From Saprospiraceae bacterium (GTDB taxonomy: Bacteria > Bacteroidota > Bacteroidia > Chitinophagales > Saprospiraceae), in NCBI GenBank assembly GCA_016719615.1, contig JADJYQ010000001.1, forward strand, positions 718,501 through 782,500: a stretch of DNA of 64,000 bases, read 5' to 3'. A program made the position numbers and the translations under genes. The first letter of the stretch is position 1, and each line of letters opens with the position of its first letter. Positions 7,493 through 15,900 of the stretch are shown one piece after another. The notes under the pieces were generated by a model, which was given only the letters and a program-made list of their open reading frames with translations, was not told the origin of the DNA and did not search any database.

Positions 7493-9678
7493 ATTTTTAC
7501 AAGTTTTCCACTAAGTAATTTGCCATCCGGTAAGCGTATATTATATAGATAATATCCAGGATTTAAATTGCTTTCAAGTTTAATTTTATTTTTGCTACTG
7601 GCTAAACTATATCTTTGAACTGCAATGCCACTAAGAGTGTATATATTTAAGACAGCCCCTTTCGCATTAATCTGTGTGTCTAGCTCCACGGACAAGTGAT
7701 CATTAAATGGATTTGGAAATACGGAGTGCCAATTTGATTTTATCAATTCGTTTACTTTTGTTATTTTGTCAACGCTTTTATACAATCCATCATAAGCTAT
7801 TGAAACAAAAATATAATCCTCCGAATCCCAAAACAATGAATTATAGATGACAAATTCTTTACCAAAAATCGGTAATCCACTGTTAAAATCGTTCCAAATA
7901 TGCCCACCGTCATTTGAAATGCTTATACCTCCAATATTATTAATGGCAATTATTTTTGGATAATATTTATCATAAATTCCTATAAATTTATTTTCAAAAT
8001 AAGAGGAAGTAGGAATAAAATCAGAACCTCCATCTGATTCAAATAGATTGGTTTCCCTATTGTATTTTTCGCCACTAACTAATATAGTGCCATTATTTTC
8101 TATTCTTAAATCCACAATCCTTTTGAAATCCTTAAATGTTGTATCTATGCTCCAGCTTATTCCCTCATTAGCGCTTACGTATACATCTTGAGTTGTATAC
8201 GAATAAGCATACAATTTATTCGTTGGTGATAAATAATATCTTAAAACTTGCGGATTTGGCAGATTACCTCCTCCGAGGAGTGCCCAGTTATTATTCTCAT
8301 ACTTGTACGTAATTACTGTATCAATAAAATCACCTGCGACATCCTTCATTCCAAAAAACAGTAATGAAAAATGATTTTTATTTAGAAGATTACCAATATA
8401 ATGAATTTCTGGCGCAGAAAAATTTATTACTTGAAATTTATTGCCATTATCATTTGAAATTAGGATATTGCTATTAATATCTATGCCAACTAATTCTTTA
8501 TTATGGAGTGGAAAAACTTTATTTAATTCGGCTCCATCATGCATTAGATTGTCCCATGTTGCACCTTCATTTTCTGAATATAAGAAAGAACAATAATCTG
8601 GTTTAGCGAATAGCCTTTCACCAGCATTCTTAAATACATTTGAAAAATTCCAAAGGGAATAATCAAGTTTCAATTCAGTCCATCCAGATTTTCCTGATCT
8701 AAATATTCTCATGCCAATGTGGCCACAATTGTCTTCATTAACCATAGCTATTGCTAAAGAAGAATCTAAAGCTTCGATTTTGGAGAATTTGGAAGGGAAG
8801 TTAATATTAAAGTCACTGATTTCAGTCCATGATTGCCCCTCATCATAAGTAATAAAACAACTATTATCTGTTCTGACTATTACTTGATTCCTTTTAGTCA
8901 GTACCAAATTTCTAACGGGATCAGAAATGCTATATTTAGGATCAATTTGAATTCTTTTCGGTATTCCTGCAGGATTGTTAGAGATAAACAGACCATTCCC
9001 ATTACCTACAAATACATGTCCTTGTTTTGAGATATAAAAATTCTTTACGCTGCTTATGATTAAGAGTGTATTAACTTTGACATAGCTTAAATTAGTGGTG
9101 TTAAATTTATAAATAATGTACTCATTATTGGCGTAACATAGTGCATAATTAATATCTTCCGTATATGGGAATATGGCCTCAATTTTATCCGGAAGAACAA
9201 TAATATCTTTAACTTCAGACCAATTTCTATTATATCTTATTATACGATTGCCTTGGAATGTATATGAAATACCATTTTCATCATATTTAATTGTATTATA
9301 CAAAAGTTGAAGTTGGATTACACTATCTAATAACTTAAAACCTTCATTTTCTTCATAAAACCTGCCAAAAAATAATCCACCATCATTAAAAAACTGTACT
9401 AGTCTATTCTTGTCATCAATATACAATTCTTTTGTATAATGAAGGGGATTATATGTAAATGTATCGTTGACTATGTTTAGCCAAGAATTGCCCTGATCCT
9501 TTGATTCAAGTATTATATTTTTATAACGAAGGGCGACATATATCTCACCATCATTCGATATTGCAATGTCCTCACATTTTTGAAACTGTTCGGAATTAAT
9601 TTTTTGCCAATGAGATTGGCAAAAAATTAATTCGCTACAAAATATAATTAAAGTTATTATTCCAAAACGAGTAATCAT
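7489..9678 (-). CDS. Secreted beta-propeller (BNR/sialidase-like repeats) protein with T9SS sorting domain
   Basis: A 729-residue secreted protein. Residues 1-20 are a signal peptide ('IITLIIFCSELIFCQS'). The body repeats short 'SxDxGxxW' BNR/Asp-box motifs, for example 'SKDQGNSWLN', 'TYDEGQSWTE', 'SENEGATWDN', 'SANEGISWS' and 'SNDGGHIWND', which build a beta-propeller like sialidases and VPS10/Ycf48 proteins. The last 80 residues are a type A T9SS sorting domain: 'VFPNPFNDHLSVEL', 'NIYTLSGIAVQRYSL' and the final 'GKLLSGKLVKI'. It is thus exported across both membranes and anchored or released at the surface. No catalytic sialidase residues are obvious, so enzyme activity is not claimed. It is downstream of and probably co-transcribed with the lipoprotein gene at 9684-10427. 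Confidence 0.85.
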   Translation of the reverse strand: MITRFGIITLIIFCSELIFCQSHWQKINSEQFQKCEDIAISNDGEIYVALRYKNIILESKDQGNSWLNIVNDTFTYNPLHYTKELYIDDKNRLVQFFNDGGLFFGRFYEENEGFKLLDSVIQLQLLYNTIKYDENGISYTFQGNRIIRYNRNWSEVKDIIVLPDKIEAIFPYTEDINYALCYANNEYIIYKFNTTNLSYVKVNTLLIISSVKNFYISKQGHVFVGNGNGLFISNNPAGIPKRIQIDPKYSISDPVRNLVLTKRNQVIVRTDNSCFITYDEGQSWTEISDFNINFPSKFSKIEALDSSLAIAMVNEDNCGHIGMRIFRSGKSGWTELKLDYSLWNFSNVFKNAGERLFAKPDYCSFLYSENEGATWDNLMHDGAELNKVFPLHNKELVGIDINSNILISNDNGNKFQVINFSAPEIHYIGNLLNKNHFSLLFFGMKDVAGDFIDTVITYKYENNNWALLGGGNLPNPQVLRYYLSPTNKLYAYSYTTQDVYVSANEGISWSIDTTFKDFKRIVDLRIENNGTILVSGEKYNRETNLFESDGGSDFIPTSSYFENKFIGIYDKYYPKIIAINNIGGISISNDGGHIWNDFNSGLPIFGKEFVIYNSLFWDSEDYIFVSIAYDGLYKSVDKITKVNELIKSNWHSVFPNPFNDHLSVELDTQINAKGAVLNIYTLSGIAVQRYSLASSKNKIKLESNLNPGYYLYNIRLPDGKLLSGKLVKI

Positions 9679-9683
9679 GTGAT

Positions 9684-10427
9684 TTAATTTGGTTCACAAC
9701 ACATATAGTCAACTTGTAATTTAATACTCATATTGGTACAAAATGAACTACTGCCCTCCCAGCATTGGGTGGGACCTGGTGGACTAGTAGTTATATCATA
9801 ACAAAACATGAATCTTATTTGATAAGGAATCGCGTCCCCAAATACACATTCATCTGGTTTCTTCCTGTCAGCCAAATCCCAAGCATAATCTATTAAAATG
9901 TTTTGAGCAGTCGTGTCCAGATATAAATGATGGATAATATCTCCTAAAAAGGATGGACAAAGATATTCATCACAATCAGCATACGCACAATATCTCCAAG
10001 AATTAATATAACCCATATCCAAATATTCAATTAGGTCTGGAGGAGTAAAAAGATTTTTATAACAAATAGTGACAAGATCTTCGCAGCCGAGAGGCACTCC
10101 TGGCATCGTTCCGCATGGTGGATTTGCATGTTTATTAAGCATACAAACTACAGCTTGTGCATAATCTCCCATATCATCAAAATCACAAGGATCTAAAACT
10201 TGTCTTGTGCATGAATATGAAGGGCAACCTGTTTCACAAGTGCCTTCATTATCCGAGCAATCATAGGGGTCTTCACCTGTTGGCATCAAACCATCGACTG
10301 TTGGATTTAGATTATAGAGCTTTTGCATTTTTCTGGTTGTTTGCATAAGCTTAGAATCGGTTAGATAACCTTCCTGATTACAGGAAAGTAAAATAAAAAC
10401 TGAAATTAAAAACACTAAGTTTTTCAT
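9684..10427 (-). CDS. Cys-rich lipoprotein of unknown function
   Basis: This 247-residue protein begins with a lipoprotein signal peptide, 'FLISVFILLSC', with the lipobox cysteine at about residue 16. The mature part is unusually cysteine-rich (roughly 20 Cys), with clusters such as 'DCSDNEGTCETGCPSYSCT', which suggests many disulfides in the periplasm or at the surface. I recognise no domain. It ends 5 bases before the propeller gene at 7489-9678, so the two likely form one transcript and may act together. Upstream, 10428-10673 is AT-rich without an ORF. Confidence 0.75.
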   Translation of the reverse strand: MKNLVFLISVFILLSCNQEGYLTDSKLMQTTRKMQKLYNLNPTVDGLMPTGEDPYDCSDNEGTCETGCPSYSCTRQVLDPCDFDDMGDYAQAVVCMLNKHANPPCGTMPGVPLGCEDLVTICYKNLFTPPDLIEYLDMGYINSWRYCAYADCDEYLCPSFLGDIIHHLYLDTTAQNILIDYAWDLADRKKPDECVFGDAIPYQIRFMFCYDITTSPPGPTQCWEGSSSFCTNMSIKLQVDYMCCEPN

Positions 10428-10742
10428 AAAGATATGTGGATTTTGTTAAATAATCAGCTCGAATCTAAGTTTCTCGTTTAACAAAGGTTTAAATATACTT
10501 TAATTCGAATCAATCCTGACTCCTACATTGTATAAGGACATATAATTTTGTAAGCTAAACACTTATTACATCAACTTGATATAGCAAAATGTTATGCAAA
10601 CATATTGCAAAATAAATTGCAACATATACCAAATCTGACTGCACTTTATACTGTTTTTAGGAGGTGGTACGAAATGAATAATAAACTGCACTATGTTTCA
10701 TCTGAATTGCAACATGTACCATTTTTTATGAATATTGCTTAA

Positions 10743-11156
10743 AAGCAAACGTATTTTAGCGATAGAATCGAAATAGAAGCCATCTTTACCAAGATTTTTA
10801 AATTATTATCTAACCCATTAAATTTCAAGCTTACGCCAGAGTCATTTAGTCCAGAAACCTGTTCACGCATTTCATTATCAGAAGCTGAAGATTTGGTCTC
10901 AGATTGGGTCAGCAATTTTGGTCCCGCGAGTGTTTCTAATCCCAAAGCAAATAGCTTTGGTTCTAATAAAGTCAAGGATATCCTAGAGCAAGAGGGCTGT
11001 GTCGGCATTCGGATTTTCAATGGATTTTATGACTCAAATCGTAGATTGGTAATAATTGGTATCGATGAAAATGGAGATGATATGATGAGTGCGAATATTT
11101 TGGAATTTTCCAATTTATGTCCACTAAACTGCGCACCAACAACAGCTATTAATTGA
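10743..11156 (+). CDS. Small conserved-type protein, start unresolved (possible nonsense-interrupted gene)
   Basis: The frame is open from 10743 and encodes 137 residues, but has no ATG/GTG/TTG until TTG at 10893. Upstream in the same frame, an ATG at 10674 preceded by AGGAGG leads through 22 codons to a TAA at 10740-10742 and then straight into this frame. The C-terminal 95 residues resemble a small Bacteroidota family I know only as hypothetical: 'SLSEAEDLVSDWVSNF', 'SNKVKDILEQEGCVGIRIF', 'LVIIGIDENGDDM', ending 'LCPLNC'. Since similarity starts before the TTG, that start is doubtful. Either a nonsense mutation split the gene, or a rare start codon is used. A tiny membrane ORF overlaps its stop. 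Confidence 0.5.
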   Translation, partial: KQTYFSDRIEIEAIFTKIFKLLSNPLNFKLTPESFSPETCSRISLSEAEDLVSDWVSNFGPASVSNPKANSFGSNKVKDILEQEGCVGIRIFNGFYDSNRRLVIIGIDENGDDMMSANILEFSNLCPLNCAPTTAIN

Positions 11157-11230
11157 ACGGATTTAATTTATCTTCATTTATCTCAACTGTTGCTGTTGCA
11201 CTTGCAATTTATAGTACTTTTAAACTTTAA
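11153..11230 (+). CDS. Possible 25-residue membrane peptide
   Basis: A TTG overlapping the TGA of the preceding gene (aTTGAa) opens a 25-codon frame reading 'NGFNLSSFISTVAVALAIYS' and then 'TFKL'. This is one clean hydrophobic helix with a lysine end, as in small single-pass proteins. The stop-start overlap suggests coupling. It is very short and could be the remnant of a longer membrane protein; low confidence. Confidence 0.3.
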   Translation: MNGFNLSSFISTVAVALAIYSTFKL

Positions 11231-11234
11231 AATA

Positions 11235-11471
11235 CTAATCCAATTCGGATTCTCGACTATCTTTTCCCTTACTTCTAATCTTCCTCAAATCGTCTAATTG
11301 ATTAGTTTGAAGCGTTAATTCATACTCCTTTTTACCATAAGTCATTCCGGAGATATATGAATTTACTGGACTTATCTGGGTTAGCAATGAGGTAAGCACT
11401 TCCTGATCGTATTGAGCTAAGAGATAACCACTATTAAATCCTGCTATAAATTGTTCCTCGTTCAATTCCAT
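11235..11471 (-). CDS. Small hypothetical protein (78 residues)
   Basis: I do not recognise a named domain. The N-terminus 'LNEEQFIAGFNSGYLLAQYD' is a conserved-looking amphipathic helix, and the C-terminal half is highly charged ('LDDLRKIRSKGKDSRESELD') and probably disordered or coiled. Its ATG overlaps the stop of the excisionase-like gene by one base (TGATG), so the pair is likely co-translated and may act together, for instance as DNA-binding protein plus partner. Cytoplasmic, as there is no signal or membrane segment. Confidence 0.65.
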   Translation of the reverse strand: MELNEEQFIAGFNSGYLLAQYDQEVLTSLLTQISPVNSYISGMTYGKKEYELTLQTNQLDDLRKIRSKGKDSRESELD

Positions 11472-11740
11472 CAGAAAGTTTCTTTTGAATGTTTTTCTAA
11501 ATATTCATTGATTGAATCGGTATCGTAAAGAATAATTTTTCTTTCTGGCTGGGAGAACCGGATCTTGTTTTCATCTCTCAGTTTCTGAAGTGTTGTTTTA
11601 CTCTTAATTCTAAGTTTAATCATGGCTTCTTTAGTGGAAATCCATCTATCTTCTTTGATGCCCTCTTTGTCCTTAATTCGGGACACGACCCTATCAATTA
11701 AAGCATAAAAGGCCTCATCCTCAAGACAAATAACTTCCAT
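11471..11740 (-). CDS. Excisionase/AlpA-like helix-turn-helix DNA-binding protein
   Basis: An 89-residue protein when started at the ATG at 11740. A start 13 codons earlier would run into the upstream gene, and 'MEVICLEDEAFYALIDRVV' is a natural beginning. The core 'RWISTKEAMIKLRIKSKTTL' followed by 'QKLRDENKIRFSQPERKIIL' is a winged helix-turn-helix of the excisionase/MerR-like group: helix, turn, recognition helix and a basic wing. 'YDTDSINEYLEKH' closes the fold. Proteins like this regulate mobile elements or bind specific sites. It starts 7 bases after the dockerin-like gene ends, and overlaps the next small gene by one base. Confidence 0.78.
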   Translation of the reverse strand: MEVICLEDEAFYALIDRVVSRIKDKEGIKEDRWISTKEAMIKLRIKSKTTLQKLRDENKIRFSQPERKIILYDTDSINEYLEKHSKETF

Positions 11741-11747
11741 TAATTTC

Positions 11748-12818
11748 TTATTTCTTAACTGTGATTGTTTTTGTACCAAAAACAGAAGATTTAATAGAAT
11801 TTATTTCAATTAAATTAATTAAAATAGTCCTTTTTTCCATCTCTTCAATCAAAAGATCATTTCTTATTACCTCTTCCTCTAATGCTAATTCTTCAGAATA
11901 TGAACCCCTTGATTGAATCTCATTATCCCAAAGATTGCCATGATTTGAGTCATTCACATCCCCTCTTTTTATAGCAAGGTAATCTTTTTGGATTGAACCT
12001 TGCAGGGCGATGTTTTGCCACACACCAGGCATACTGTTCCAAGGGACAGTATTATTTGTAAATTTCCATTCATTAGGAATGAAAATCCATGCAGAAAGAA
12101 AATTTGGCCACCGAGAGATTCTCCCTAGGATCATATCCCTCAGAAGTTTAATGTCTGCGGAATTGATTTTTTTATCCCAATTAACATCTGCTGCTAAATA
12201 TTGATACGAAGAAACAAATCTATCAATACTTAAGATGTGTCTTTGAATTCTTAATATGTCAGCACCACTGAGACCTCTAGAGAAATCTGTGTCAGTATTT
12301 TTTACTTGTAAGCCATAAAATTCTTGTTCCATAACATTGAATATATACCCACTATCATTTGAAAGTGCCTTTGATCTCTTTTGAGAGATATCATACTTTA
12401 CTAATTCGACTTCCGCTTCAACGGTTCTACCATTCTGAGTTTTTATTGATCCAAAGATTGAAAATGTATCTGTATTTTGTTTTTGGCTACAGAGCCCTTT
12501 ATTATCTTGTAAAATTACAAGCAAATAAGTGCTATCCCTATTCCCGCTATTGTTGTAGTAGCATTTGAGCATAGTTTTGCCAATGTTATTACAATCAAGT
12601 TTTTTTGTTTTAATGAGAGAATCTTTTGAATAACCAAAAGACATAAAGTATTGTCGCCCTTCAGGGTCAAATACGCGATCAATTTCTACAATTGCTTCAG
12701 GACCATTTTTACCAATGGAAATTGTGGTGGATATTTCTCTTTGTGTTATTTTTTCAGCTGACATTGAAGTAAGAACTGAGAAAAAAAACAATTTTACAAA
12801 AACTAAATTTCGCCTCAT
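11748..12818 (-). CDS. Secreted dockerin-like protein without a T9SS tail
   Basis: A 356-residue protein with an N-terminal signal peptide ('FVKLFFFSVLTSMSA'). Residues about 130-175 look like a carboxypeptidase-regulatory/Cna-B fold ('FSIFGSIKTQNG...SNDSGYIFNV'). Residues about 185-240 are a duplicated dockerin-like calcium motif: 'GLSGADILRIQRHILSI' and 'AADVNWDKKINSADIKLLRD'. The same motif, including a trailing 'W..F.....F.N', occurs in all six giant proteins from 21.5 kb on. Unlike those it has no cohesin-like domain and no T9SS sorting tail; the end is short and charged. It may be a free partner of the giant proteins or a shortened relative. The function is inferred from the shared module only. 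Confidence 0.72.
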   Translation of the reverse strand: MRRNLVFVKLFFFSVLTSMSAEKITQREISTTISIGKNGPEAIVEIDRVFDPEGRQYFMSFGYSKDSLIKTKKLDCNNIGKTMLKCYYNNSGNRDSTYLLVILQDNKGLCSQKQNTDTFSIFGSIKTQNGRTVEAEVELVKYDISQKRSKALSNDSGYIFNVMEQEFYGLQVKNTDTDFSRGLSGADILRIQRHILSIDRFVSSYQYLAADVNWDKKINSADIKLLRDMILGRISRWPNFLSAWIFIPNEWKFTNNTVPWNSMPGVWQNIALQGSIQKDYLAIKRGDVNDSNHGNLWDNEIQSRGSYSEELALEEEVIRNDLLIEEMEKRTILINLIEINSIKSSVFGTKTITVKK

Positions 12819-12985
12819 TTTAATAAAATTAATAGCTTCATATTAGCAGCGGCTTTGAGTGAAAGTCCTTCCATTTAAACAAAAATAAGGGAAATAAAAT
12901 AAGTGGAATAAAGAAAAATACTAATTTGTTCGACCTATGTTCGACCCGACTAAAATAAAAAAGGTCCAGATTTCTCTGAACCTAG

Positions 12986-13071
12986 TACCCGGGGCGGGAC
13001 TTGAACCCGCACGGCCATCACTGGCCACAGGATTTTAAGTCCTGCGTGTCTACCAATTCCACCACCTGGGC
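12986..13071 (-). tRNA. tRNA-Leu (anticodon UAA)
   Basis: Read on the minus strand, the gene starts GCCCAGG, has a D arm with 'TTGGTAGACAC', an anticodon loop CTTAAAA (anticodon TAA), a long class II variable arm, a T arm with GGTTCAAGTCC, and ends CCCGGGT plus discriminator A. The length of 86 and the long variable arm fit tRNA-Leu. There is an A-C mismatch in the acceptor stem (position 5:68), and no CCA is encoded. Confidence 0.95.
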
Positions 13072-13159
13072 AGGGGAGCAAGAGTTAATAGTTAGGAGTC
13101 AATAGTCAATTTAGAGTATCAACTGCTAGCTATTAACGAATCACTTTCAAAGATAGGTG

Positions 13160-13507
13160 TCAGGATTTTACTTTTCCCCTCACCTTTGAAAATATTTTAA
13201 CCAATTCCTGAGCTTCCTCCTTTAATTTTTCCAATTCATCTTTATGTTGGATAATAAGATTTTCAAGGATTTCAATCCAAAATAGCGTTTCATCTGTTTC
13301 TTCAACTACTATGCACATCTTAGAATACCATTCATTTTTTGATCGGCTGGTGCACGAAGCTCTGAAATTTGCTGCCATAGAACTCACGGACCTGATCAAT
13401 TGTCCTTTGATAATCTTATGCTCTTGATTATCCGGGATTTGCCTTAAAAACAGAATAACATCTATCGTTAATTTAAAAGAACGATGACGCAGTTCTTCAT
13501 TAAACAT
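13160..13507 (-). CDS. Four-helix-bundle protein (23S rRNA intervening-sequence protein family)
   Basis: I start this at the ATG at 13507 (115 residues); the longer frame runs back through a tRNA gene and is not coding there. The pattern is that of the S23/four-helix-bundle family: 'RHRSFKLTIDVILFLRQIP', 'QLIRSVSSMAANFRASCTSRS', 'KMCIVVEETDETLFWIEIL', and a final amphipathic helix. Members are often encoded inside 23S rRNA intervening sequences but also stand alone, as here between two tRNA genes. Molecular function is not established; the proteins form pentamers. Family call is confident. Confidence 0.85.
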   Translation of the reverse strand: MFNEELRHRSFKLTIDVILFLRQIPDNQEHKIIKGQLIRSVSSMAANFRASCTSRSKNEWYSKMCIVVEETDETLFWIEILENLIIQHKDELEKLKEEAQELVKIFSKVRGKVKS

Positions 13508-13566
13508 GAATATTTGGTGTGAGAGTGTTCTAAATAAAAGAAGAATCAGAATTATTGAGTCAGAAA

Positions 13567-13598
13567 TTGACTCTTGACCCTTAACCCTTGACTCTTGA
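13567..13598. repeat. Short imperfect tandem repeat (TTGACYC-like)
   Basis: Between the four-helix-bundle gene and tRNA-Gly, a heptad-like unit (TTGACTC, TTGACCC, TTAACCC, TTGACTC, then TTGA) repeats four times. Similar TTAATAGTTAGGAGTCAATAG-like text lies on the other side of the gene at 13085-13105. Such simple arrays are common in Bacteroidota intergenic DNA; no function is claimed. Confidence 0.6.
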
Positions 13599-13602
13599 AT
13601 TG

Positions 13603-13675
13603 AGCGGGAGACGAGACTCGAACTCGCGACCCCAACCTTGGCAAGGTTGTGCTCTACCAACTGAGCTACTCCCGC
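13603..13675 (-). tRNA. tRNA-Gly (anticodon GCC)
   Basis: On the minus strand: acceptor GCGGGAG, D arm GCTCAGTTGGTAGAGC, anticodon stem-loop AACCTTGCCAAGGTT (anticodon GCC), T arm with GAGTTCGAGTCTC and 3' strand CTCCCGC plus discriminator T. All four stems pair. Length 73; CCA is not encoded. Confidence 0.96.
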
Positions 13676-13963
13676 AATTTTTTAAAAACAATCTGTTATA
13701 GTTGAATTGAAGTGGTCTTAAAAGGAGCAAGAGCTCATTATTTCAGCAAAGTTTAAAGTAAATTTGCCATATGAATAAATACAGCTGAACAACTTTTAGC
13801 ACCCCTCAATGTTAATTAAACCATCTTTATGGCTTGAATATTTTTTGGGATGGCAAATATACAATACCTCTGCAAAAACTTATAACTCCAGTATTAAAAT
13901 TGTCAGGTAGCAATTTATATTAAAATAAATAAAATATATATATCGTTAATATTTAATAATTTA

Positions 13964-15070
13964 ATGAGTAAACACGGAAAAATCCTGGTCGCAATGAGTG
14001 GTGGCATAGACAGCACAGTTGCTGCTTTGCTGTTGCATGAGCAGGGATACGAAGTGATTGGCGTGACCATGAAGACCTGGGATTATGCCTCTTCAGGAGG
14101 CTCTAAAAAAGAAACCGGCTGTTGCTCTTTAGATTCTTTGCAGGATGCGAGAAGAGTAGCAGTAGATCTGGGTTTTCCGCATTTTATTTTGGATTTAAGA
14201 GAAGAATTTGGTGAGTCGGTGATCGATAATTTTGTAGATGAATACCTTGCTGGCAGAACTCCGAATCCTTGCATCATGTGTAATACACATATCAAATGGG
14301 ATGCGCTATACCGGCGGGCTAAAGCGCTGGATTGCGAAAAAATCGCAACCGGACATTATGCCAAAATCAATCAATCGGATGGGCGATTTTATATTTCAAA
14401 AGCAGTCGATCTGAATAAAGATCAATCCTATGTTCTTTGGGGCCTAACGCAGGACTGTCTCCAGAAAACGATGTTCCCGTTGGCAGATTTGATTAAACCA
14501 GATGTTCGCAAAATAGCTTTTGACCGGGGTTATGCAGATCTTTCCAAAAAATCGGAGAGTTATGAAATTTGCTTTATTCCCGACAACGACTATCGTTCAT
14601 TTTTAAAAAGAAGAGCTCCTGAAAAATTGGATCAACTCAATAGAGGAATGTTTGTCGATAAAGAGGGAAATATTTTAGGAGAACATGATGGATATCCTTT
14701 TTTTACTATCGGCCAACGCAAAGGTCTCGGCATGGCATTTGGAAAGCCTATGTTTGTTGCAGAAATTAAACCTGAGACCAATGTAGTTGTTCTGGCTGAT
14801 GACCAGGAAATGAGTTCGAGTTTTATGGAAGTCGGAAAACCCAACTGGCAAAAATATAGTAGCGTCGATGATTCCACAGAATTTACAACTAAGATCAGAT
14901 ATAAAGATCCGGGCCAGGCATCTTTTGTTCATGCTCTTTCAGAAGCTATTAAAGTTGAATTTATTGGTCCCGTTAAATCCATAGCTCCCGGGCAGTCGGC
15001 TGTGGTTTATGAAGGCGATGATGTGGTTTGTGGAGGCATCATTCGTCAAAACATTCCCGGTTTATTTTAA
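13964..15070 (+). CDS. mnmA: tRNA-specific 2-thiouridylase MnmA
   Basis: A 368-residue enzyme that thiolates U34 of the tRNAs for Lys, Glu and Gln in the cytoplasm, taking sulfur from a persulfide relay. The N-terminal PP-loop 'MSGGIDSTVA' (residues 11-20) binds ATP. The catalytic cysteines are in place: C103 in 'NPCIMCN' and C203 in 'EICFIPDNDY'. The tRNA-binding signatures 'GHYAKI' and 'KDQSYVLWGL' are present, as is the C-terminal barrel with 'FFTIGQRKGLG' and 'AVVYEGDDVVCGGGI'-like text. Length is normal for the family. It is followed by a lipoprotein gene and rimM on the same strand, a plausible translation-related transcript. Confidence 0.98.
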   Translation: MSKHGKILVAMSGGIDSTVAALLLHEQGYEVIGVTMKTWDYASSGGSKKETGCCSLDSLQDARRVAVDLGFPHFILDLREEFGESVIDNFVDEYLAGRTPNPCIMCNTHIKWDALYRRAKALDCEKIATGHYAKINQSDGRFYISKAVDLNKDQSYVLWGLTQDCLQKTMFPLADLIKPDVRKIAFDRGYADLSKKSESYEICFIPDNDYRSFLKRRAPEKLDQLNRGMFVDKEGNILGEHDGYPFFTIGQRKGLGMAFGKPMFVAEIKPETNVVVLADDQEMSSSFMEVGKPNWQKYSSVDDSTEFTTKIRYKDPGQASFVHALSEAIKVEFIGPVKSIAPGQSAVVYEGDDVVCGGIIRQNIPGLF

Positions 15071-15132
15071 AAACCCCTGGGATTTCGAATATTTTTTCGA
15101 TCTTTGTTATACATATATAAAATAAAACTAAT

Positions 15133-15897
15133 ATGTATGTAATTGTAAATAAATTTCAAAGCCTAATCTGGAGCTTGCTTGGGGCCATTTTGCTGATATG
15201 CCAAAGTTGCCAGTCTGAAGACCCGGAGGTTCTGGATCCTTCTATTTTTGGGTACGATTATTATCCCATTGCCATCGGTAAATACTGGATGTACCAAACA
15301 GATTCCATTTTATATTCCTTAAAATCAACAGTGGTAGTCGATACTTCTAGGTCTTTTATCCGTGAGGAGGTAAGAGATAGTTTCCGGGATGCAACGAATC
15401 AACTCATTTACCGGCTAGATGTATATCATTCGCGAGATAGCAGTCAGGGTTGGGATTTGTCGGGCAATTTTTATGTCGAAGCAAATTCTTTAGCTTTAAA
15501 CAAAAGAGAAAACGGACTAACATTTGTTAGGTTGGTATTTCCGGCTCAAAGGGGCACCTCCTGGAATGGTAATGTTTATATTCATCCCCGCACTACGATT
15601 CTTATTGGTGGAGAGTCTTTAGAACCCTTTGAAAATTGGTATTACATTTACGATTATATAAACAAATCCGATACAATTTTGGGCCGCGTTTATTCAAATA
15701 CCTGTCAAGTGACCGAAGTGGATGACGAAAACATTATCCAAAAAAGATACTCGATCGCAAAATACGCAAAGGGCATTGGTTTAATTTACAAAGAACAATG
15801 GTTGCTTGATACGCAAAACACGGATACAGCAATCCCATTTTCGAAACGTGCACAAAAAGGTATGATCCTCACCCAGCGTTTGCTGTACTCCAATTAA
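15133..15897 (+). CDS. Hypothetical lipoprotein
   Basis: A 254-residue protein with a lipoprotein signal: a hydrophobic stretch 'SLLGAILLICQSC' ends at the lipobox cysteine (about C26). The mature part is strand-rich and begins 'YYPIAIGKYWMYQTDSI', a beginning I associate with uncharacterised Bacteroidota outer-membrane or periplasmic lipoproteins. No catalytic motif is visible. It lies 62 bases after mnmA and ends 3 bases before rimM, so it is probably co-transcribed with them, though it need not share their role. Confidence 0.7.
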   Translation: MYVIVNKFQSLIWSLLGAILLICQSCQSEDPEVLDPSIFGYDYYPIAIGKYWMYQTDSILYSLKSTVVVDTSRSFIREEVRDSFRDATNQLIYRLDVYHSRDSSQGWDLSGNFYVEANSLALNKRENGLTFVRLVFPAQRGTSWNGNVYIHPRTTILIGGESLEPFENWYYIYDYINKSDTILGRVYSNTCQVTEVDDENIIQKRYSIAKYAKGIGLIYKEQWLLDTQNTDTAIPFSKRAQKGMILTQRLLYSN

Positions 15898-15900
15898 ATA

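Noticed and set aside
7489..9678. Sialidase activity for the BNR-repeat protein
   Set aside because: Asp-box repeats are structural and occur in many propellers; I cannot see the arginine triad or the Tyr/Glu pair of sialidases.
10739..11020. Minus-strand frame of 93 codons
   Set aside because: It is antisense to the better supported plus-strand frame, which carries recognisable protein text.
13508..13660. N-terminal extension of the four-helix-bundle gene back into tRNA-Gly
   Set aside because: The extension overlaps a well-formed tRNA and a simple repeat; similarity to the family starts at the ATG at 13507.
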